Positions 49,458-57,179 of a stretch of 64,000 nucleotides of DNA are shown here, one piece after another; position 1 is the first letter of the stretch; each line of letters opens with the position of its first letter. The translations under genes were made by a program, and so were the position numbers. The notes under the pieces are model-generated. The model saw only the letters and a program-made list of their open reading frames with translations, was not told where the DNA came from and ran no database searches. Source of the stretch: Streptomyces sp. NBC_00523 (GTDB lineage Bacteria; Actinomycetota; Actinomycetes; Streptomycetales; Streptomycetaceae); assembly GCF_036346615.1 (NCBI RefSeq), contig NZ_CP107836.1, positions 1,736,001 through 1,800,000 on the forward strand. Direction: 5' to 3'.

Positions 49458-50861
49458 TCAGGGGTGGGCAAGGGGGACGAGGGTGGGTTGCTGGGTGGGG
49501 ATGGCGGGCTGGGTGAGGCCGAAGGTGGTGAAGGCGGTGCGCTTGGGGAGGGGGTACGGGGTGGTGCCGGTGAGGTCGTTGAGGATGGTGGCGCTGCGCC
49601 AGGCGGCGAGGCCGAGGTCGGGGGCGCCGACGCCGTGGGTGTGGCGTTCGGCGTTCTGTACGTAGATGTGGCCGGTGACGGCGGGGCCGAGGTCGAGGCG
49701 GTGGTGGGCGTCGACGCGGGGGCGGCCGGCGGTGTCGCGGCGGAGGTGGGGGGCGAGGTGGTGGAGGAGGGTGTCGAGGGGGCGTTCGCGGTAGCCGGTG
49801 GCGAGGACGACGGCGTCGGTGGTGAGGCGGGTGCGGGTGGATTGCTGGGTGTGTTCGAGGTGGAGTTCGACGCGGGTGTTGGCGACGCGTCCGGCGGTGC
49901 GGACGCTGACGCCGGGGGTGAGGGTGGCGTCGGGCCAGCCGCCGTGGAGGGTGCGGCGGTAGAGCTCGTCGTGGATGGCGGCGATGGTGTCGTGGTCGAT
50001 GCCTTTGTGGAGTTGCCATTGCTGGGGGACGAGGGTGTCGCGGACGGTTTCGGGGAGGGCGTGGAAGTAGCGGGTGTAGTCGGGGGTGAAGTGTTCGAGG
50101 CCGAGTTTCGAGTACTCCATGGGTGCGAAGGCGGGGGTGCGGGCGAGCCAGTGGAGGCCTTCGCTGCCGGTGGGGCGGGCGCGGAGGAGGTCGAGGAAGA
50201 TCTCGGCGCCGGACTGTCCCGAGCCGATGACGGTGATGTGGCGGGCCTGGAGGAGGCGGTCGCGGTGGTGGAGGTAGTCGGCGGAGTGGATGACGGGGGC
50301 GTTGCCGGTGTCGGTGAGGGGTTTGAGGGGTTCGGGGATGTGGGGTTCGGTGCCGATGCCGAGGGCGATGTGGCGGGTGTGGGTGCGGCCGAGTGATTCG
50401 GCTTCGCCGTGGGCGTCGAGTTGGGTGTGGTCGACGTCGAAGCGGGCGTTCTGGGGGTCCCAGCGGATGGCGTCGACCTGGTGGCCGAAGTGGAGGCCGG
50501 GGAGTTGTGTGCTGACCCAGCGGCAGTAGGCGTCGTATTCGGCGCGGTGGATGTGGAAGCGCTCGGCGAAGTAGAAGGGGTAGAGGCGGTCCTGGGTGCG
50601 TTGGTAGTTGAGGAAGCTCCAGGGGCTGGTGGGGTCGGCGAGGGTGACGAGGTCGGCGAGGAAGGGGACTTGGAGGGTGGCGCCTTCGATGAGGAGTCCG
50701 GGGTGCCAGTGGAAGGCGGGGCGCTGTTCGTAGAAGGCGGTGGTGAGGGGGGTGGGGAGGCCGTGGGCGAGGGCGGCGAGGGAGAGGTTGAAGGGGCCGA
50801 TGCCGATGCCGACGAGGTCGTGGGTGCGGAGGGGGTCGGGGGTGGCCGGGGCGGCGGTCAT
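49458..50861 (-). CDS. lysine/ornithine/diamine N-hydroxylase (DesB/IucD-like)
   Basis: 467 aa. FAD site VGIGIGPFNLSLAAL at residues 17-31, the substrate region WHPGLLIEGATLQVPFLADL, NADPH site ITVIGSGQSGAEIFLDLL and C-terminal ATGYRERP are those of flavin N-monooxygenases acting on amino acids or diamines (IucD, SidA, PvdA, DesB). It would hydroxylate the terminal amine of lysine, ornithine, cadaverine or putrescine for a hydroxamate siderophore. It overlaps the decarboxylase gene by 4 bases, the desA-desB order. The acyltransferase and NIS synthetase (desC, desD) that complete desferrioxamine are not in the window. No DmdR/IdeR iron box was seen upstream of the pair. Confidence 0.9.
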   Translation of the reverse strand: MTAAPATPDPLRTHDLVGIGIGPFNLSLAALAHGLPTPLTTAFYEQRPAFHWHPGLLIEGATLQVPFLADLVTLADPTSPWSFLNYQRTQDRLYPFYFAERFHIHRAEYDAYCRWVSTQLPGLHFGHQVDAIRWDPQNARFDVDHTQLDAHGEAESLGRTHTRHIALGIGTEPHIPEPLKPLTDTGNAPVIHSADYLHHRDRLLQARHITVIGSGQSGAEIFLDLLRARPTGSEGLHWLARTPAFAPMEYSKLGLEHFTPDYTRYFHALPETVRDTLVPQQWQLHKGIDHDTIAAIHDELYRRTLHGGWPDATLTPGVSVRTAGRVANTRVELHLEHTQQSTRTRLTTDAVVLATGYRERPLDTLLHHLAPHLRRDTAGRPRVDAHHRLDLGPAVTGHIYVQNAERHTHGVGAPDLGLAAWRSATILNDLTGTTPYPLPKRTAFTTFGLTQPAIPTQQPTLVPLAHP

Positions 50862-52261
50862 CGGAGGGTGCTGCCTTCCTTGAGTTCGGCGGTGAGGTGG
50901 GTGACGAGGGCGAGGAGGCGTTGGAGGTCGTCGGGGGTGGTGTGGGGGTTGAGGAGGGTGGCTTTGAACCAGAGGCGGCCGTGGGTGTGGGTGCGGCCGA
51001 GTACGGCGTGGCCGCGGGTGAGGAGGGTGCGGCGGACGGTGGCGACGGTGTGGTCGGCGGCGTCGGTGGGGCGGAAGAGGACGGTGCTGATGGTGGGGCG
51101 GTGGTGGAGTTCGAGGCCGGGGGTGGTGGTGATGAGGTCGGCGAGGGTGTGGGCGGCGGCGCAGGTGCGGTCGATGAGGTCGGCGAGTCCGGTGCGGCCG
51201 AGGGCGCGGAGGGTGACGGCGATCTTGAGGACGTCGGGGCGGCGGGTGGTGCGCAGGGAGCGGCCGAGGAGGTCGGGGAGGCCGGCTTCGGTGTCGTCGT
51301 CGGCGTTGAGGTAGGGGGCTTGGTGGTGGAGGGCGTGGAGGTGGTGGCGGTCGGGGACGGCGAGGATGCCGGCTGAGGCGGGCTGCCAGCCGAGTTTGTG
51401 GAGGTCGAGGGTGACGCTGTCGGCGCGGTCGAGGCCGTCGAGGAGGGGGCGGTGGGTGGGGCTGAAGAGGAGGGGTCCGCCGTAGGCCGCGTCGATGTGG
51501 AGTTCGGCGCCGTGGTGGGCGCAGAGGTCGGCGATGTCGGTGAGGGGGTCGATCTGGCCGGTGTCGGTGGTGCCGGCGGTGGCGGTGACGAGGAGGGGGC
51601 CCTGTCCGTGGTTGCGGGCGAGGGTGTCGTGGAGGGCGTGGAGGTCGATGGTGCCGGTGGGGGCGGGCACGGTGAGGGGTTCGGGGAGGCCGAGGAGCCA
51701 GGCGGCGCGGGTGAAGCTGTGGTGGGCGTTGGTGCCGGTGAGGGTCTGGACGGGGCCGTGGCGTTCGCGGGCGAGGAGGAGGCCGAGTTGGTTGGCCTCG
51801 GTGCCGCCGGTGGTGATGAGGGCGTCGGGTGCGGGGTGGCCGGGGTAGACCTCGGCGGCGAGTGCGGCGGTGGTGTCGGCTTCGAGGGTGGAGGCGGCGG
51901 GGGCCTGGTCCCAGGAGTCCATGGAGGGGTTGAGGGCGGAGGCGGCGAGGTCGGCGGCGGCCGCGAGGGCGAGGGGCGGGGTGTGGAGGTGGGCGGCGCA
52001 GAGGGGGTCGGCGGGGTCGGCGGCGCCTTCGGTGAGGGCTTGGACGAGGGTGGCGAGGGCGTCGTGGGCGCCGGTGCCCTGGTCCGGGATGAGGGGGGTG
52101 AGGGCGGTGCGGGTGCGGGGGGTGACGGTGTCGGGTCCGCCTGCGGGGAGGGGGCCGTCGCGGCGTCGGGCGCCTTCGGTGAGGGCGGTGAGGACGGTGT
52201 CGAGGAGGGGGCGCAGGGCGTCGGGTCCGGTGGTGGACCCGGCGAGGGGCGGTACGGGCAT
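50858..52261 (-). CDS. PLP-dependent amino acid decarboxylase (DesA-like)
   Basis: 467 aa, group II decarboxylase fold. Landmarks: ALNPSMDSWDQAPAASTLEA, TTGGTEANQLGLLLARERHG (PLP phosphate loop), the His stacking on PLP in GTNAHHSFTRA, TAGTTDTGQIDPL, HIDAAYGGPLLFS with the PLP-binding Asp, and LDLHKLGWQPASAG with the Schiff-base Lys. Related enzymes decarboxylate lysine to cadaverine (DesA), ornithine, diaminobutyrate or tyrosine. Coupling to the N-hydroxylase supports lysine or ornithine. The N-terminal 50 residues are poorly conserved. Codons end almost always in C, more strictly than elsewhere in the window. Confidence 0.88.
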   Translation of the reverse strand: MPVPPLAGSTTGPDALRPLLDTVLTALTEGARRRDGPLPAGGPDTVTPRTRTALTPLIPDQGTGAHDALATLVQALTEGAADPADPLCAAHLHTPPLALAAAADLAASALNPSMDSWDQAPAASTLEADTTAALAAEVYPGHPAPDALITTGGTEANQLGLLLARERHGPVQTLTGTNAHHSFTRAAWLLGLPEPLTVPAPTGTIDLHALHDTLARNHGQGPLLVTATAGTTDTGQIDPLTDIADLCAHHGAELHIDAAYGGPLLFSPTHRPLLDGLDRADSVTLDLHKLGWQPASAGILAVPDRHHLHALHHQAPYLNADDDTEAGLPDLLGRSLRTTRRPDVLKIAVTLRALGRTGLADLIDRTCAAAHTLADLITTTPGLELHHRPTISTVLFRPTDAADHTVATVRRTLLTRGHAVLGRTHTHGRLWFKATLLNPHTTPDDLQRLLALVTHLTAELKEGSTLR

Positions 52262-52300
52262 GGGTGGGGGGTCCTTCGGGCGCGCGGGGACGGGGCGGGC

Positions 52301-52479
52301 ATGGTCGTGTCCGGAAAGTCCCGTCGTACGCCCGGAGGGCGTGGCCTGCGGCGTCTGGTGCGTGCTCTCGGCGTGCCGGCCGACATCCCTCGTACTGGAC
52401 GTACTTGGGATTTCGGCCGGTGCGGCGAGAGTGCGTGCCAGGCGTCGCGGGCCAGGCGGGACTTTCCGGACACGGCCAT
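52301..52479. mobile_element. non-autonomous inverted-repeat element 3 (MITE-like, 179 bp)
   Basis: Terminal repeats of 23 bp with one mismatch begin ATGGTCGTGTCCGGAAAGTC. No clear target duplication was found. The interior has box A (GGCGTCTGGTGCGTGC) near the left end and box B (GTGCCAGGCGTCGCGGG) near the right, shared with elements 1 and 2. It occupies the 397-base gap between pepN and the decarboxylase gene; the rest of that gap shows only a possible promoter for the decarboxylase. Confidence 0.7.
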
Positions 52480-52658
52480 AGGTGTGCGTGCCAGCTTGTC
52501 CGGGTTTCGGGGGGCGCGGCCGGGGACCGGGTGATCTGAACTCGAAAGGGTGGTGCGGTGGGGATCGGGGCGCGGTGTCGGGGGCCGGGGTGGTATGGCC
52601 GTGCCCGGCGCGCTCCTCGGGGTGAGGGGCGGGCCGGGCACGGGTGGTGCGGGTGGGG

Positions 52659-55160
52659 TCAGTGGGCGTTGCGTACGTTCAGGGCGCGGCGCAGGTCGTC
52701 GATCTGGTCGATGAGCTTCCGGCGGAGGGCCGGGATGAGGGCGGGGTCGGCCAGGGCCTCCTCGCCGGTGCGGAGGCTGTCGGCGTCGACGGCGTGGGCG
52801 GGGAAGGCGTAGCGCCCGGCGGCTTCGGCGATGGCGGCGCCCCGGCGGGCGGCGAGCTGGGCGGCCTCGGGGTAGAAGCGGGGCACGTATGCCCGTACGA
52901 GGTCGGTCTGTTCGGGTTGCCAGAAGCCCTGGGCGGTGGCCGTGAAGAGGTAGTTGGAGAGGGTGTCGTCGTGGAACATCGCGTCCCAGGCGGCGGCCTT
53001 GGCCTCGGGGGTGGGGAGGGCGGCGCGGCAGCGGGCGGCGCCTTCCTGGCCGGTGGCGCTGGGGTCGTCCTCGAGGGCGGCGTCGATGGCGGCGGCGTCG
53101 GTGGCGCCGAGGACGGCGAGGCGGGTGAGGATGCGCCAGCGCAGTTCGGGGTCGAGTTCGGGCCCGCCGGGGACGGTGTCGTCGGCGAGCCAGCCCTGGA
53201 TGGCGTCGGGCTGGGTGGCGGCGTCGATGAGGTGGCGGACGGCGGTGAGGCGCAGTCCGGGGTGGGTGCCGTCCTCGGTGCGGCGGATGAGGTCGCGGCA
53301 GAGGGAGGTGATCGTGGCGAGGGCGGCGGGCCGGTCCTCGGGGGCGGTGTAGCGGCCGGCGACCTGGGTGTCCGCGAAGGCCAGGACGCCTTGGAGGAGG
53401 GCGAGGTCGGTCTCGTACGGGAGGTGGGCGCGGGCGGCTTCGAGGTAGGTGCTGGGGGCGAGGTCGCCGTCGCGGACCATGTCGCGGGCGGCGTTCCAGA
53501 CGACGGCGCGGGTGAGGGCGTCGGGGATGCCGGAGAGGCTGTCCAGGACGGTGTTCCAGGAGTGCGGGTCGAGCCGGATCTTGGCGTAGGTGAGGTCTTC
53601 GTCGTTGGGGACGACGAGGGCGGGGCGGCGGCCGGGGCGGGTGACGGGGGCTTCCTCGGGGATGCCGGTCTCGAAGCGTTCGCGCAGGACGAGCGGGGTG
53701 GGCCCGTGCTGGGTGTCGAGGCTGTGGTCGTAGACGCCGACGCTGATGCGGTGGGGGCGGGTGCCCCGGTGGCCGACGGTGAGCGACCAGGTGGTGTCGG
53801 CTTCGGTGGTGTGCGCGGCGAGGGTGTCGACGCCGGTGGTACGGAGCCATTGTTCGGCCCAGGCGTGGACGTCCCGGTCGGTGGCCGAGGCGAGGTTGTC
53901 GATGAAGTCGGCGAGGGTGGCGTTGCCGAACTTGTGGCGGGCGAAGTGGGTGTTGATGCCCGCGAGGAAGTCCTTCTCGCCGAGCCAGGCGACGAGCTGG
54001 CGCAGGGCGGAGGCGCCCTTGGCGTAGGAGATGCCGTCGAAGTTGAGGAGCGCGGAGGCGGTGTCGGGGACGTCGGCCGGGTCGGGGGCGACGGGGTGGG
54101 TGGAGGGGCGCTGGTCGGCGTCGTATCCCCAGCCCTTGCGGGCGACGCCGAAGTCGACCCAGGTGTCGGTGAACCGGGTGGCTTCGGCGAGGGTCTGGTA
54201 GCCCATGTACTCGGCGAAGGACTCGTTGAGCCAGATGTCGTCCCACCAGGCGAGGGTGACGAGGTCGCCGAACCACATGTGGGCCATCTCGTGGGCGATG
54301 ACCATGCCGCGGGTCTGGCGTTCGGTGTCGGTGACGGCGGAGCGGTAGATGAACTCGTCGCGGAAGGTGACGAGTCCGGGGTTCTCCATGGCGCCGGCGT
54401 TGAACTCGGGGACGAACGCCTGGTCGTACGAGTCGAAGGGGTACGGCTCGGTGAACTTCTCCTGGAACCGGTCGAAGCAGGCCCGGGTGATGTCGAGGAT
54501 CTCCTCGGCGTCGGCGTCGAGGTGGGGGGCGAGGGAGCGGCGGCAGTGGATACCGAAGGACAGTCCGGCGTGCTCGGTGGTCACGGAGTGCCAGGGGCCG
54601 GCGGCGACGGCGACGAGGTAGGTGGAGAGCGGCGGGGTGGGGGCGATGGTCCAGCGGCCGTCTCCGGTGTGCTCGGTGACGCCGTTGCCGAGGACGGTCC
54701 AGCCTTCGGGGGCGGTGACGGTGAGGGCGAAGACCGCCTTGAGGTCGGGCTGGTCGAAGGCGGCGAAGACGCGCTGGACGTCCTCCATGAAGAGCTGGGT
54801 GTAGACGTATGTCTCGTTGTCGCTGGGGTCGGTGAAGCGGTGCATGCCCTCGCCGGTGCGGGAGTAGCGCATGGCGGCGTCGACGCGGATCTCGTGCGGT
54901 CCTTCGGTGAGGCCGGTGAGGGGGTACCGGTTCCCGGTGAGGTCCGCGGGGTCCAGCGGCTGTCCGTCGAGGCTGATGGAGCGCAGGGTGGCGGGCTTGA
55001 GCTCGATGAAGGTGTCACCGGCCGCGCGGGCGGTGAACTCGATCACGGCACGGGAGTCGAAGGTCTCCTCCCCCGCGGTGAGATCGAGTTCGATCGTGTA
55101 TCGCTGTACGTCGAGGATCTGGGCTCGGGCCTGCGCTTCATCGCGCGTCAGTACGGACAT
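52659..55160 (-). CDS. pepN: aminopeptidase N
   Basis: 833 aa, M1 family zinc aminopeptidase, cytosolic (no signal peptide). The exopeptidase motif is GAMEN (about residue 257) and the zinc site HEMAHMWFGDLVTLAWWDD with the third ligand in LNESFAEYMGYQ. The C-terminal half is the long helical ERAP1-like domain (for example WRILTRLAVLGATDAAAIDA). It removes N-terminal residues from peptides, feeding amino acid turnover with the proteasome. It closely resembles the known Streptomyces lividans PepN in motif layout. It is divergent from the MarR gene. Confidence 0.95.
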   Translation of the reverse strand: MSVLTRDEAQARAQILDVQRYTIELDLTAGEETFDSRAVIEFTARAAGDTFIELKPATLRSISLDGQPLDPADLTGNRYPLTGLTEGPHEIRVDAAMRYSRTGEGMHRFTDPSDNETYVYTQLFMEDVQRVFAAFDQPDLKAVFALTVTAPEGWTVLGNGVTEHTGDGRWTIAPTPPLSTYLVAVAAGPWHSVTTEHAGLSFGIHCRRSLAPHLDADAEEILDITRACFDRFQEKFTEPYPFDSYDQAFVPEFNAGAMENPGLVTFRDEFIYRSAVTDTERQTRGMVIAHEMAHMWFGDLVTLAWWDDIWLNESFAEYMGYQTLAEATRFTDTWVDFGVARKGWGYDADQRPSTHPVAPDPADVPDTASALLNFDGISYAKGASALRQLVAWLGEKDFLAGINTHFARHKFGNATLADFIDNLASATDRDVHAWAEQWLRTTGVDTLAAHTTEADTTWSLTVGHRGTRPHRISVGVYDHSLDTQHGPTPLVLRERFETGIPEEAPVTRPGRRPALVVPNDEDLTYAKIRLDPHSWNTVLDSLSGIPDALTRAVVWNAARDMVRDGDLAPSTYLEAARAHLPYETDLALLQGVLAFADTQVAGRYTAPEDRPAALATITSLCRDLIRRTEDGTHPGLRLTAVRHLIDAATQPDAIQGWLADDTVPGGPELDPELRWRILTRLAVLGATDAAAIDAALEDDPSATGQEGAARCRAALPTPEAKAAAWDAMFHDDTLSNYLFTATAQGFWQPEQTDLVRAYVPRFYPEAAQLAARRGAAIAEAAGRYAFPAHAVDADSLRTGEEALADPALIPALRRKLIDQIDDLRRALNVRNAH

Positions 55161-55238
55161 GGGGACATGCTGCCGTATCGCCCGGGCGGCGCGCAGGCGG
55201 GTTCCGCTGGGGGCGGACGGCCGCCCGGGGTCATTTGA

Positions 55239-55257
55239 GGGCTAAGATTCTTAGCCC
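55239..55257. promoter_or_regulatory. MarR-type operator abutting the start codon
   Basis: GGGCTAAG-ATT-CTTAGCCC is a perfect 19-base inverted repeat ending one base before the ATG of the MarR gene. A dimer bound here would cover the start of a leaderless message or the immediate leader. Regulation by the adjacent MarR protein is inferred. Confidence 0.65.
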
Positions 55258-55800
55258 ATGGTGTACCTGCACGGAGGTGTGGCCGGGATGGCGGAGCGGG
55301 CGGACGCGGTGGCGTCGATCGTGGCGGACTGGCGGCGGGAGCGGCCGGAGCTGGACACGGCTCCGCTGGAGGTCTTCGGCCGGCTGCACCGGGCGTTCCT
55401 GCGGTACAGCACGGCGATCTCGCGGCCCGTGGAGCGCAGGGGTCTGTCGATGGCCGGGTTCGACGTGCTGACGGCGTTGCGCAGGGCGGGGGCGCCGTTC
55501 CGGCGCACGGCGGGTGAGCTGGCGGATTCGGGGCTGATCAGCTCGGCGGGCGTGACGCTGCGGATAGACCGGCTGGAGAAGGACGGGCTGATCCGGCGGG
55601 AGCGTGATCCGCAGGACCGGCGGGTGGTGCACTCGCGGCTGACGGACGAGGGGTTGTCGCTGATCGACGCGCTGTTCTCGGAGCATCTGGAGAACGAGCG
55701 GCGGATGCTGGCGGGGCTGTCGGAGGCGGAGTGCGTGGAGCTTGCGCGGTTGCTGGGGAAGCTGGAGCGGTCGGTGCTTTCCGCGGAGGGCGGGGAGTAG
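55258..55800 (+). CDS. MarR-family transcriptional regulator
   Basis: 180 aa from ATG 55258; an internal ATG at 55288 with GGAGG 12 bases upstream is an alternative. The winged helix covers about residues 55-130: LSMAGFDVLTALRRAGAPFR, RTAGELADSGLISSAGVTLR, the wing RRERDPQDRRVVHSRLTDEG. N- and C-terminal helices form the dimer interface. The ligand is unknown; MarR proteins often sense phenolic compounds, which would suit the neighbouring ring-cleavage operon that ends 87 bases away on the other strand. Its own operator lies immediately upstream. Confidence 0.88.
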   Translation: MVYLHGGVAGMAERADAVASIVADWRRERPELDTAPLEVFGRLHRAFLRYSTAISRPVERRGLSMAGFDVLTALRRAGAPFRRTAGELADSGLISSAGVTLRIDRLEKDGLIRRERDPQDRRVVHSRLTDEGLSLIDALFSEHLENERRMLAGLSEAECVELARLLGKLERSVLSAEGGE

Positions 55801-55836
55801 GGGCTCCGCGGGGCACCGGGATCCCGGTGCGGGGAT

Positions 55837-55881
55837 GTCCTCAATCGCCGGACGGGCTTGGGGTGGCCGGCGATTGAGGAC
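55837..55881. repeat. dispersed Streptomyces palindromic repeat, hairpin form
   Basis: GTCCTCAATCGCCGG (55837-55851) is the exact reverse complement of 55867-55881. The unit GTCCTCAATCGCCGGACGGG, then CTTG, is a repeat I know from many Streptomyces intergenic regions; a single-arm copy is at 60680. Between the convergent MarR and Rieske genes it probably acts as a terminator. Confidence 0.75.
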
Positions 55882-55886
55882 GTTGT

Positions 55887-56930
55887 TCAGGCCGTCGCCG
55901 CCTGAGACTCCGCCTCCGTGCGGTACATGCGGCGGACGCGGACCACGCCCAGGTCGTGCTGGTAGAGGTTCTCCGCCTGGTCGGCGTCGGCGCGCAGGTC
56001 CTCCAGCATGACGCGGTCCTGTTCGAGGACCTCCCAGTGGCGGTCCTCCAGGAGCGTCTTGTAGAGGAAGCGCCAGGTGTCGCGCTGCCAGTCGGTGACC
56101 TTGCGGTAGCGCCAGAAGAAGACGGCGCAGCGGTCCTCGTCGATGGGGGTGGCCATGCCGACGATGCCGAAGGGTCCGCCGGGGCCCGCGGTCGGCGGGT
56201 AGGGGATGGTGAGGTCGACCCAGTCGACGCCGGTGCGGCAGAGCTCGACCCAGTCGAAGTTGACCCCGCTCTGGTCGGTCTTCTCGAAGAAGAAGCCGCG
56301 TTCGGTCTCGCGGATGCGGAAGCGGGCGGTGGTCTGGCCCTCGGCCATGCTGTGCGAGTCGCGGTGGAGGAACGAGCCGTGCATGGGGTCGAGCAGGTTC
56401 TCCACGGCGTAGCGCCAGTTGACGTTCCACTCGGCGTAGCAGAGGAACGCCGAGGTGCCGGGGTCGGTGAGGGGTTCGGGCAGGGTGAGCGGGACGGGTT
56501 CGGCGTGGGCGTGGTCGCCGAAGTAGGCGAGGACCGCGCCGCCGGTCTCGATGAGGTGGGGGGCGGCGACGAGCTGCTTGCCCTCCAGGTTGCAGCCGGG
56601 GAGGCCGGGGACGGCGGCGACGGTGCCGGTGCCGTCGACCTGGACGCCGTGGTACCAGCAGGCGATGCGGTCGCCGAGGTGTTTGCCGAGGGAGAGGCGG
56701 GCGCCGCGGTGGGGGCAGCGGTCCTCCAGCATGTGGAGGGTGCCGTCGGCGCGGCGGAAGAGGAGCCATTCCTCGCCGAGGAGGGTGAGCCGTTTCATGC
56801 CGCCCGCGGGCACGAAGTCCGAGGGGCAGACGGCGTACCACTGGTTGCGGATGCCGGTGGCGAAGAGGCGGTCGGCGGTGCGGTCGCCGGGGCGGGCGAC
56901 CTCGGAGGGGCGGGTGGTGGCGGTGGTCAT
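55887..56930 (-). CDS. Rieske non-heme iron oxygenase, alpha subunit
   Basis: 347 aa. The Rieske [2Fe-2S] site is CPHRGARLS (C-x-H) and CWYHGVQVD (C-x2-H), spaced 17 residues, in the N-terminal third. The mononuclear iron site is NLLDPMHGSFLHRDSH. Length and the single-subunit design fit the class of monooxygenases and O-demethylases (such as VanA) that take electrons from a PDR-type reductase, which is encoded two genes away. It would hydroxylate or demethylate an aromatic or similar substrate. It is the last gene of the operon. A 73-residue gene lies between it and the reductase. Confidence 0.92.
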   Translation of the reverse strand: MTTATTRPSEVARPGDRTADRLFATGIRNQWYAVCPSDFVPAGGMKRLTLLGEEWLLFRRADGTLHMLEDRCPHRGARLSLGKHLGDRIACWYHGVQVDGTGTVAAVPGLPGCNLEGKQLVAAPHLIETGGAVLAYFGDHAHAEPVPLTLPEPLTDPGTSAFLCYAEWNVNWRYAVENLLDPMHGSFLHRDSHSMAEGQTTARFRIRETERGFFFEKTDQSGVNFDWVELCRTGVDWVDLTIPYPPTAGPGGPFGIVGMATPIDEDRCAVFFWRYRKVTDWQRDTWRFLYKTLLEDRHWEVLEQDRVMLEDLRADADQAENLYQHDLGVVRVRRMYRTEAESQAATA

Positions 56931-56937
56931 GGCTGTC

Positions 56938-57159
56938 TCACGCTCCCAGTCGGCGCATCTCGGCGCGGAAGGTGTCCTCGGTCCAGGGGCTGCCGTCGGG
57001 GGCGGGCAGGTCGCGGGCGTTGAGTCCGGCGACGAGTCCGGGCAGGTCGTGGGCCCCGCCGCCGAAGACCTCCTCGATCACGGCGGCGAGCTTCTTCTCG
57101 TACGGGGTGGGCTCGGCGGTGCGGGCCTGGTGCGGGTCGAGGTACTGCGGGCCGGTCAT
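56938..57159 (-). CDS. small recombinase-like HTH protein within the oxygenase operon
   Basis: 73 aa, starting ATG 57159 with AGGGAG 5-6 bases upstream. It has an N-terminal YLDPHQARTAEPTPYEKKLA and a compact helical core AVIEEVFGGGAHDLPGLVAG, then LNARDLPAPDGSPWTEDTFR, which recalls the 'new open reading frame' helix-turn-helix of serine recombinases. I recall small proteins of this kind being annotated beside Rieske oxygenases. It is too short to act as a recombinase and could be an accessory subunit or regulator of the oxygenase. The spacing (7 bases to the oxygenase start) shows it belongs to the operon. Confidence 0.7.
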   Translation of the reverse strand: MTGPQYLDPHQARTAEPTPYEKKLAAVIEEVFGGGAHDLPGLVAGLNARDLPAPDGSPWTEDTFRAEMRRLGA

Positions 57160-57179
57160 GTCGGCTCCCTTCGGGCGGG

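Noticed and set aside
52262..52658. An iron-regulator (DmdR/IdeR) box upstream of the DesA/DesB-like pair.
   Set aside because: No 19-bp TTAGGTTAGGCTCACCTAA-like palindrome could be found; the interval is occupied mainly by inverted-repeat element 3.
46681..54276. A 2531-codon open frame on the minus strand, and similar giant frames opposite real genes elsewhere (for example 5937-8885, 13965-15995, 24741-28271).
   Set aside because: They are by-products of the extreme G/C bias at third codon positions. The translations are Arg/Pro/Ala-rich low-complexity sequence without domains, and well-recognised genes lie on the opposite strand or in another frame.
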